NCBI GenBank assembly: GCA_947630705.1
Contig: CANRIK010000012.1
Location: 1 to 58,171 of the forward strand
Direction: 5' to 3'
Source: an uncultured Clostridia bacterium
Lineage (GTDB): Bacteria > Bacillota > Clostridia > Christensenellales > Borkfalkiaceae
Length of the DNA: 58,171 nt
The position numbers and the translations under genes were made by a program. Positions 19,445 to 26,320 of the stretch are shown here, piece after piece. Below the pieces are notes generated by a model. It was not told the origin of the DNA and made no database searches. It worked only from the letters and a program-made list of their open reading frames with translations. The stretch's first letter is position 1; every line of letters starts with the position of its first letter.

Positions 19445-20527
19445 ATGGAAGAGAACAAAGAAATAAAAGAAGAACTCAAAACCGAAGTTCAACCCGAAGC
19501 GGAGAACAACGTCAAGGCGGATTTGAACGGCGAAAGCATAGGCGACAGAGTAAAAGCTCTCTCCCCGGGTGCGACCGTCGCCAAGAGATTTTTCCGCTCC
19601 AAGTTATCCATGGTTGGGCTTGTAACAATAATTGTGCTGTTTATATTCTCGTTTATAGGTCCCTTGATTTCACCGTGGGGAGAGACTACTCCCGACAACT
19701 CCAAATCCGATCCTATGATCTCCGGCACAATTTTTACTTACACGATAGACGACGTGGAGTACGAGGGCTATTCCATAACATACGACTGGAACGCCAGCCT
19801 CAATAAACTCGACGGAATATCCGCCGACCATTGGATGGGAACGGACAACAGCGGCTACGACATAATGACGAGACTTATGTACGGCGGAAGAGTTTCGCTT
19901 ACGATAGGCTTTGTCGTAATAATTCTCGAAACGCTTATAGGCATAGTCATGGGCGGCATAGCCGGTTACTTCGGCGGCTGGATAGACAACCTAATAATGC
20001 GAATAGTGGACCTTTTGAGCTGTATTCCCACAATACCGCTCATGCTGATACTCGGCATGGCGCTGAACAGCCTCGGATTGGAATCCTCCATATGGAAACT
20101 GTACATCATAATGGCGGTGCTCTGTCTGATAGGCTGGGTGGGCATTGCAAGACTTGTCCGAGGGCAGATTCTGTCTTTGAGAGAGCAGGAATTCATGCTT
20201 GCGGCAAAGTGCTCGGGTCTGTCCACGCGTTCGAAAATTTTCAAACATCTCTTGCCCAACGTAATTCCCCAACTCATAGTTTCCATGACGTTGGGATTGG
20301 GCAACGTAATATTGATGGAGGCCACATTGGGCTTCCTCAACATAGGCGCGCCGGTAGAAACCGCAACTTGGGGCAATATGATAAACTTCGCCTCGCAGAT
20401 GCAGTACAGACAATTCTATCCCAACATGTGGTTGGGAGCCGGCATATGTATAACTCTTGCAATTCTTGCATTCAACTTTGTCGGCGACGGCTTGCGCGAC
20501 GCGTTCGACCCGAAGATGAAGAGGTAA
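19445..20527 (+). CDS. Peptide ABC transporter permease, OppC/DppC type
   Basis: A 360-aa permease: an acidic N-terminal tail of about 50 residues, the OppC_N helix, an external loop, and the transport domain with the EAA motif (LREQEFMLAAKCSGLS). The external loop before the 'HWMGTDNSGYDIMTRLMYGG' block is longer than usual. I start at the ATG at 19445, which has GAGGA five bases upstream and lies just after the previous stop; an in-frame start at 19400 inside the upstream gene would have no reason to be used. It forms the heterodimeric channel with the preceding permease. Confidence 0.93.
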   Translation: MEENKEIKEELKTEVQPEAENNVKADLNGESIGDRVKALSPGATVAKRFFRSKLSMVGLVTIIVLFIFSFIGPLISPWGETTPDNSKSDPMISGTIFTYTIDDVEYEGYSITYDWNASLNKLDGISADHWMGTDNSGYDIMTRLMYGGRVSLTIGFVVIILETLIGIVMGGIAGYFGGWIDNLIMRIVDLLSCIPTIPLMLILGMALNSLGLESSIWKLYIIMAVLCLIGWVGIARLVRGQILSLREQEFMLAAKCSGLSTRSKIFKHLLPNVIPQLIVSMTLGLGNVILMEATLGFLNIGAPVETATWGNMINFASQMQYRQFYPNMWLGAGICITLAILAFNFVGDGLRDAFDPKMKR

Positions 20528-20530
20528 CAA

Positions 20531-21841
20531 ATGGCTGAAAACAAATCGGATAAAAAGAAACATTATATATCGCATAAGGAATCGAGGCAGATAGCCAAAG
20601 AGAACTCCCGTGCCATTCGTCACTTTGAAAAGGAAAAGAAACGCAAAATCCGTCCCGAGGAATATGTGACGCAGATGAAGGACGAAAACAACGTAGTTGA
20701 ATTCGAAGACCTTCACACTTATTTCTTCTCCGACGCCGGCACGGTAAAGGCGGTAAACGGCGTAACATTTTCGGTGCCGGCCGGCTCAACCGTAGGCGTA
20801 GTCGGAGAGAGCGGCTGCGGCAAATCGGTCACTTCGCTCTCGCTCATGCGCCTCGTTCAGGCGCCCAGCGGACAGATAGTAAGCGGCTCCATACGTTTCC
20901 GCGCCGATATGTTCAAACTCGATTCGCACGGCAAGAAGATTCCCGTCTATGAGACCGTCACCGACGAAAACGGAAACGAGGTTCCGAAACTCGATTCGCG
21001 CGGCAGAAAAATAGTCAGAAAAAACGAACTCGGCGGCACTATGTACGAAATGGAGAGGCAGGTGGTGGATATCGCCAAAATGCCCACGGAAGCCATGCGC
21101 ACTATACGCGGCAGAGAGATTTCCATGATATTCCAAGAGCCCATGACCTCGCTCAATCCAGTATTTACCATAGGCAATCAGCTCGACGAAGTAGGCAAAT
21201 TGCATATAGAGGGCATATCCAAAAAGCGAGTCAAAGAGCGCAGTATAGAGATGCTTAAACTTGTCGGAATTGCCGATCCAGAGGGCGTATACAAAAAATA
21301 TCCTCACGAGCTTTCCGGCGGTATGCGCCAGAGAGTCATGATAGCAATAGCTCTTCTGTGCAATCCCAAACTCATAGTTGCCGACGAGCCCACGACGGCT
21401 CTCGACGTAACCATACAGGCGCAGATTCTCGACCTTTTGAGGGAAATCAAGGGCAAGATAAACGGCAGTATAATGCTTATTACCCACGATTTGGGCGTCG
21501 TTGCAGAGATGGCGGATTACGTCGTCGTCATGTATGCCGGCAAGGTCATTGAAATGGGTACTGCGGAAGATATATTCGACAGACCGCTTCACCCGTACAC
21601 CATAGGCTTGCAGAAGAGCAAACCTACGGTAGAGCAGGTCACGGATGAGCTGTATTGCATCCCGGGATTTGTTCCCAACCCCATAAATATGCCCGACTAC
21701 TGCTATTTCCGCGACAGGTGCGAGAGCTGTATGGCGAAGTGCTCGGGAGAATATCCTCATTACGTTCAGGTAACGCCTACTCACAAAGTGGCATGTTATC
21801 TGTACGAAAACGAGAATGACAAGGAGGAAGCAAATGGCTGA
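20531..21841 (+). CDS. Peptide ABC transporter ATPase, OppD/DppD type, with an internal insert
   Basis: A 436-aa ATPase with Walker A (GESGCGKS, 92-99), Q-loop (FQEPM), signature LSGGMRQR, Walker B (LIVADEP) and the Cys-rich oligopeptide-transporter C-terminal domain (CYFRDRCESC), which in OppD homologues can carry an Fe-S cluster. Relative to usual members it has a basic N-terminal extension of about 50 residues and an insert of about 50 residues between Walker A and the Q-loop, which itself looks duplicated (two KLDSxGxKI segments). It starts three bases after the permease stop and drives import with the DppF-type partner. Confidence 0.93.
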   Translation: MAENKSDKKKHYISHKESRQIAKENSRAIRHFEKEKKRKIRPEEYVTQMKDENNVVEFEDLHTYFFSDAGTVKAVNGVTFSVPAGSTVGVVGESGCGKSVTSLSLMRLVQAPSGQIVSGSIRFRADMFKLDSHGKKIPVYETVTDENGNEVPKLDSRGRKIVRKNELGGTMYEMERQVVDIAKMPTEAMRTIRGREISMIFQEPMTSLNPVFTIGNQLDEVGKLHIEGISKKRVKERSIEMLKLVGIADPEGVYKKYPHELSGGMRQRVMIAIALLCNPKLIVADEPTTALDVTIQAQILDLLREIKGKINGSIMLITHDLGVVAEMADYVVVMYAGKVIEMGTAEDIFDRPLHPYTIGLQKSKPTVEQVTDELYCIPGFVPNPINMPDYCYFRDRCESCMAKCSGEYPHYVQVTPTHKVACYLYENENDKEEANG

Positions 21842-22928
21842 ACAGACGGAAGTAAGCGGAAACGCTTCGGAAGTTTTTCTTGAAGTCCGCAATCTCTGCA
21901 AATACTTCGTAGTAGGCAAAGACTTCTTCGGCAGACCCAACGCGTGGCTCAAAGCCGTAGACAATGTGTCGTTTAAAATAGAAAAGGGCAAAACTCTCGG
22001 TATAGTCGGCGAAAGCGGTTGCGGAAAGACAACTATGGGAAGAACTATTCTCCGCCTTCACGACGTGACCAGCGGCGAGGTATGGTTCAGAGGCGAAAAG
22101 ATATCCGACCTCAATAACCGTGAATTCGATAAACGCCGCCCTCATATGCAGATGATATTTCAGGACCCCTACGCAAGTCTCTCGCCGAGACTTACGGTGG
22201 GCGAAATAATAGGCGAAGCCGCGCGTCAGCACGGACTCGTGGATAAAAAGGGCTTTTACGATTACGTTATAAACGTAATGAAGATGTGCGGACTTCAACC
22301 TCACTATTTCGAAAGATACCCTCACGAGTTCTCCGGCGGCCAGCGTCAAAGGATATGCATAGCGCGCGCTCTTGCCCTCAAACCCGAACTTGTCATCTGC
22401 GACGAGCCCGTTTCGGCTCTCGACGTATCCATTCAGGCACAGATAATCAATATGCTCATAGAGTTGAGAAAAACTCTTGGGCTCACGTATATTTTCATAT
22501 CTCACGACTTATCCGTCGTAAAACACATTTCCGACGAAGTGGGAGTAATGTATCTGGGCAGTCTCGTGGAATACGGCTCCAAGGAAGAGATATTCAACAA
22601 TACTCTCCATCCCTATACAAAGGCGCTCTTTTCCGCCGTTCCCGTGCCCAATGTTCACGTAAAAATGAACAGAGTGATACTGAAAGGCGATATTCCCTCG
22701 CCCGTCAATCCGCCCTCGGGCTGCAAGTTCCACACCAGATGCGAAAGTTGCATGAGCATATGCGAAAACGTAGCGCCCGAATACAGGGAGGTAACTCCCG
22801 GGCATTTCTGCGCGTGTCACTTATACGACCCTCCCGAATATCTTACAAATGCATCTATCGACGCTTTAAGAGAAAATTCGGAATCAACTTTCGTAAACTA
22901 TTCCGACAATAAAGTAAAAGCGGAGTAA
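21834..22928 (+). CDS. Peptide ABC transporter ATPase, OppF/DppF type
   Basis: A 364-aa ATPase with Walker A (GESGCGKT, 59-66), Q-loop (IFQDPYASLSPR), signature FSGGQRQR, Walker B (LVICDEP), the H-loop and the oligopeptide-transporter C-terminal Cys cluster (GCKFHTRCESC). The chosen ATG overlaps the DppD-type gene by eight bases and has AAGGAGG six bases upstream, so it is coupled. With the preceding gene it forms the heterodimeric motor of the importer. Confidence 0.93.
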   Translation: MAEQTEVSGNASEVFLEVRNLCKYFVVGKDFFGRPNAWLKAVDNVSFKIEKGKTLGIVGESGCGKTTMGRTILRLHDVTSGEVWFRGEKISDLNNREFDKRRPHMQMIFQDPYASLSPRLTVGEIIGEAARQHGLVDKKGFYDYVINVMKMCGLQPHYFERYPHEFSGGQRQRICIARALALKPELVICDEPVSALDVSIQAQIINMLIELRKTLGLTYIFISHDLSVVKHISDEVGVMYLGSLVEYGSKEEIFNNTLHPYTKALFSAVPVPNVHVKMNRVILKGDIPSPVNPPSGCKFHTRCESCMSICENVAPEYREVTPGHFCACHLYDPPEYLTNASIDALRENSESTFVNYSDNKVKAE

Positions 22929-22934
22929 AAATCA

Positions 22935-23204
22935 ATGTCCAAAGAGCGTAAAAAGCGCAAAAAGCCGGAGCTTGACACCACAACGACCTTTGCAAACATG
23001 AATATCGAAGGTTTCAAGTGGTACGACCCGAGCCTTGAAAAGCGCATTGAAGAACAAAAGAAAGGCATAATTCCGCCCAAAGTCAGCCGCCGCGAGTATT
23101 GGCAGATGGTGCGCGGAGCTTTTGCGGCGCTCTGGCCATTTCTTCTCGGCATAGTTGCCATTTTCGGCTTTATGGTCGGTTTTGCATATCTTTGGTTGAG
23201 TTAA
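22935..23204 (+). CDS. Small single-helix membrane protein of unknown function
   Basis: An 89-aa protein with a very basic N terminus (SKERKKRKKP), a soluble amphipathic segment and one C-terminal membrane helix (about 63-87), so the bulk should face the cytosol. I recognise no family. It lies six bases after the ATPase gene and three bases before the CxxC membrane protein, with GGAG upstream of the ATG. That position makes it a candidate accessory subunit of the redox module that follows rather than of the importer. Confidence 0.75.
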   Translation: MSKERKKRKKPELDTTTTFANMNIEGFKWYDPSLEKRIEEQKKGIIPPKVSRREYWQMVRGAFAALWPFLLGIVAIFGFMVGFAYLWLS

Positions 23205-23207
23205 AAA

Positions 23208-24029
23208 ATGAGCAATATAAACGAAAAAACAAGTAAAAAGGTGCGACTGATTTATTCGTGGGTCTTTGCGGCTTTCACGGTTGTAGTCGGCGCGCTCTTT
23301 ATATGGCAGGTGCTCGACGTATATCTCGGCGGAGCGGCCTCCGGTCAGACAAGTCCGTTTACGTACGAAATTGTGAGCAGCCGCGTCGGCGGCGTGCTTG
23401 CCGCGCCTTTCTGGATATGGATAGCTTCCATAGCCGTAGGTTTTATTGTTTGGGAGGTCTTTCCCGTAAAGGAAAAACTTGCCCCCATAACCGACGCGCG
23501 TTACGTACTTAAAAGATTGAATAAGCGCATGCCTTCGACGGCTCCGGAGGGCGAAGAGGCGTCCTTCAACTATGTAAAGAGTCAGCAGAAATATCTGCGC
23601 ATAGTTCACTGGTTGCTGTTTGCAATCGTGGCGGTATATCTTGTCTATGTGATTGTATACGTCTGCGTGCCCTCGAATTTTCCCAATCTCGACAAGACCG
23701 GCGAAATGCTTAACGCCGCAAAATATCTTCTGCCCATGGCGGCGGTAGTGTATGCCGCGGCATGTATATACGTAATAATGTTCAATATTTCGGCAAAGAA
23801 CCAACTGCCCCACGTTAAAAAACTTACCGCAAAAGTAAAAACTCCGCAGTCGGTCGCCGTAAATAAATTTACTTACATAGTCACGCATAAGTATTTCATA
23901 CTCGGCGTGAGAATAGCCGTTGCCTGCCTTGGCGTCGCGTTCGTCATAGCCGGTTGTTTAAACGGAAGCGTAATAGAAGTCTTTAACAAGGCTATAAGAA
24001 TTTGTACGGAGTGTATCGGACTTGGGTAA
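23208..24029 (+). CDS. Five-helix membrane protein with a C-terminal CxxC tail (CD1871A-like)
   Basis: A 273-aa protein with helices at about 10-33, 60-85, 130-155, 170-195 and 230-254. A basic N terminus suggests N-in, so the tail after helix 5 should face outside. The last 45 residues (helix, then ...NKAIRICTECIGLG, Cys266-x-x-Cys269) resemble what I recall as the small 'CD1871A family CXXC motif-containing' proteins of Clostridia, there about 50 residues and often near 4Fe-4S and TlpA-like genes. Here that unit appears fused to four additional helices. The stop overlaps the start of the polyferredoxin-thioredoxin gene. A role in passing electrons or thiols across the membrane is inference from this pairing. 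Confidence 0.75.
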   Translation: MSNINEKTSKKVRLIYSWVFAAFTVVVGALFIWQVLDVYLGGAASGQTSPFTYEIVSSRVGGVLAAPFWIWIASIAVGFIVWEVFPVKEKLAPITDARYVLKRLNKRMPSTAPEGEEASFNYVKSQQKYLRIVHWLLFAIVAVYLVYVIVYVCVPSNFPNLDKTGEMLNAAKYLLPMAAVVYAAACIYVIMFNISAKNQLPHVKKLTAKVKTPQSVAVNKFTYIVTHKYFILGVRIAVACLGVAFVIAGCLNGSVIEVFNKAIRICTECIGLG

Positions 24030-26211
24030 GGTAAAGAATTTCTTTTTTGCAGTCGGTAGATGGTTTAAGAACCATGCCCCTACCCGTCGCAGAATAATTC
24101 AGGTGTACGCGGCGTTGTTGAACAACGCAAATCTGAAAGGTTTCGGCGAGGGGCAGATATACACGGGCGCGACAAAGAACGTCTGCACGCCGGGGTTAAA
24201 CTGTTATTCCTGCCCGGGTGCGGTTGCAGCCTGCCCTCTCGGCGCGTTGCAGAACTCGCTGGGCTCGTCAGGTACTACGACGCCTTATTACATACTCGGC
24301 ATAATAGCTCTTTTTGGAGTTGCGCTCGGCAGAACAATCTGCGGCTTTCTCTGTCCTTTCGGACTCACGCAGGATTTACTCTATAAAGTAAAATCTCCCA
24401 AACTCAAAAAGAGCGCGTATACGCGCATTTTGAGCTATTTGAAGTATCTGCTTCTGATAGTTTTGGTAATAGCAGTTCCGCTCATATATCACAACGTTCC
24501 GGCATTCTGCAAGTACATATGTCCGGCAGGCACGTTTGAGGGCTCGGTAGGGCTATTGGCAAACAGCGTAAACACCGATCTCTATGCAATGCTCGGATAT
24601 CTGTTCAGCTGGAAGTTCGCTCTGTTTGTCTGCTTTGTAGTTGCATGTATCTTTATTTACAGGGCTTTCTGCCGCTTTATTTGTCCTCTGGGAGCGATTT
24701 ACGGCTTCTTCAACCGCATAGCTCTTCTGGGCGTCAAACTTGATAAGAGCAAGTGTATCGACTGCGGAATGTGCATATCCAAATGCAAAATGGATATCCG
24801 TCACGTCGGCGATCACGAATGTATCAACTGCGGCGAATGTATCTCCGTCTGCCCTACGCACGCAATAAGCTGGAAGGGCGGCAAACTCTTTGTCGAGCCC
24901 GTATCGATGGGTGTTTCGGCGTCGGAAGCTCCGGCCACGGTGAAAGTCGCGCTCTCGTCAATAATTTCGAGCGGCACTACAATGCCTGTAACCGGAGAAA
25001 ATGCGGCAATCGCAGAGGACGTAAGTCTTACAAATCAGACGGAAAGCAACGCCGGAAGCGCGAATGGCGACGTCGTTTTGTCGGAAGAGACAACACGGTC
25101 GGAAATCTTGCCTGAAAAAACCGAGAGGATTGACGGTTCTTCGGCGCCCTCCATGCAAAAGGTGAGATACGTCCGCAAAAAGAGTTCCAAAATTCTCGAA
25201 GCGGTCGCATGGTCGCTTGCCGGAGCTCTGCTTATAGCGGCTCTCGTGTACTACAATATCCAACCTTCGGCAAACGCCGCGTTCGGCAACACGGTTGAAA
25301 ACTTCTCCGCTCGCGCATATGATACGGCCTACGCCGAAGAGAGCTACACGCTCTACGAAAACAACGATAAACCCACCGTGCTCGTGTTCTGGTCGTCTCG
25401 CAACGATACGAGTATCGAGTATATTTCAAGTCTGAAAGACAGTTATTCCGAACTTACCGAAGAGGCCAACGTAGTGGCCGTGCACGTGGTAAACAGCGAT
25501 TCGGCGGCAGTTGTTCAGGGTATAATCGATTCCAACGGTCTCAACCTCTGCGACATTCCCTTTGTGCAGGACGAAAATTCCTTCAACGCATACGGTAATT
25601 GCGGCGGCGACGGAGCTTTCCCCATGACGGTTGTTCTGAACGTCCATAACGAAGTTTATTCCCGTTATTTCAAGCCTCTCGAAGCGGACGAAATCAAGTC
25701 CGATATCACAAAGGCAATGGACGCTACGGTTTACAGAGTTGGCGACAAGCTGTATGACTTTACGGTAGACACATACGAGAGTTCGTATAAAGAGGGCTCG
25801 TTCTCCACGGCGAGCGCGCGCGGCAAGGTGCTTGTAATCAACTTCTGGTACGTAAGCTGCGGTCCATGCATTGAGGAGCTTCCTTTTATTGAGAAAAAGC
25901 AGGAGGAGTTCGGCGACAGAGTGGTGACGCTCGCAATTCATGCCAACAACGACGACGTTTCACAGGCACAGGCATTTATAAACAGCGAAAACACCGATCG
26001 CAACAAGGCTTCTTGGGCAGATTGGCAGATAATTTTCGGTCAGGACGTCGGTTCGGACATGTTTGCAACGCGGCTCGGCTATAAGAGCTATTACCCCATA
26101 ACTGTGGTAGTAAATGCGGAAGGTTACATAACTTTCGTTCGTCAGGGCAAGATTATAAATCAGGAATTTGACGATTTGACCGACGCTATCAAGGCAGCCC
26201 TCGGCGAATAA
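24022..26211 (+). CDS. Membrane polyferredoxin fused to two thioredoxin-like domains
   Basis: A 729-aa fusion. The N-terminal part is a NapH-like 4Fe-4S membrane protein with Cys pairs beside its helices (C107/C111, C163/C167, C217/C221), a Cys-rich N-terminal segment (C55, C61, C64, C71) and two canonical CxxCxxCxxxC clusters (245-255 and 267-277). A Ser/Thr/Glu-rich linker and another helix (about 393-411) follow. Then come a thioredoxin-fold domain whose active site is WSSRN (457-461, no Cys pair) and a TlpA/ResA-type domain with CGPC (613-616). Positive-inside reasoning puts the clusters in the cytosol and the thioredoxins outside. The start is TTG at 24022, with GGAG upstream and overlap with the previous gene. 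It is the last gene of the operon. Confidence 0.88.
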   Translation: MGKVKNFFFAVGRWFKNHAPTRRRIIQVYAALLNNANLKGFGEGQIYTGATKNVCTPGLNCYSCPGAVAACPLGALQNSLGSSGTTTPYYILGIIALFGVALGRTICGFLCPFGLTQDLLYKVKSPKLKKSAYTRILSYLKYLLLIVLVIAVPLIYHNVPAFCKYICPAGTFEGSVGLLANSVNTDLYAMLGYLFSWKFALFVCFVVACIFIYRAFCRFICPLGAIYGFFNRIALLGVKLDKSKCIDCGMCISKCKMDIRHVGDHECINCGECISVCPTHAISWKGGKLFVEPVSMGVSASEAPATVKVALSSIISSGTTMPVTGENAAIAEDVSLTNQTESNAGSANGDVVLSEETTRSEILPEKTERIDGSSAPSMQKVRYVRKKSSKILEAVAWSLAGALLIAALVYYNIQPSANAAFGNTVENFSARAYDTAYAEESYTLYENNDKPTVLVFWSSRNDTSIEYISSLKDSYSELTEEANVVAVHVVNSDSAAVVQGIIDSNGLNLCDIPFVQDENSFNAYGNCGGDGAFPMTVVLNVHNEVYSRYFKPLEADEIKSDITKAMDATVYRVGDKLYDFTVDTYESSYKEGSFSTASARGKVLVINFWYVSCGPCIEELPFIEKKQEEFGDRVVTLAIHANNDDVSQAQAFINSENTDRNKASWADWQIIFGQDVGSDMFATRLGYKSYYPITVVVNAEGYITFVRQGKIINQEFDDLTDAIKAALGE

Positions 26212-26275
26212 TATTACAACGCCGAATAATAAATTTCAACGGCGAAAATAAAACAACAAAAAAATAAAACAACAA

Positions 26276-26309
26276 AAAAATCGGTTCGACTTATGTCGGA
26301 CCGATTTTT
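26276..26309. terminator. Bidirectional terminator between the convergent surface operons
   Basis: A 10-bp core stem (26281-26290 with 26295-26304, loop TTAT) is flanked by A5 on the left and T5 on the right, so it ends both the plus-strand operon and the minus-strand lipoprotein operon. Confidence 0.85.
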
Positions 26310-26320
26310 GTTTTTATCTT

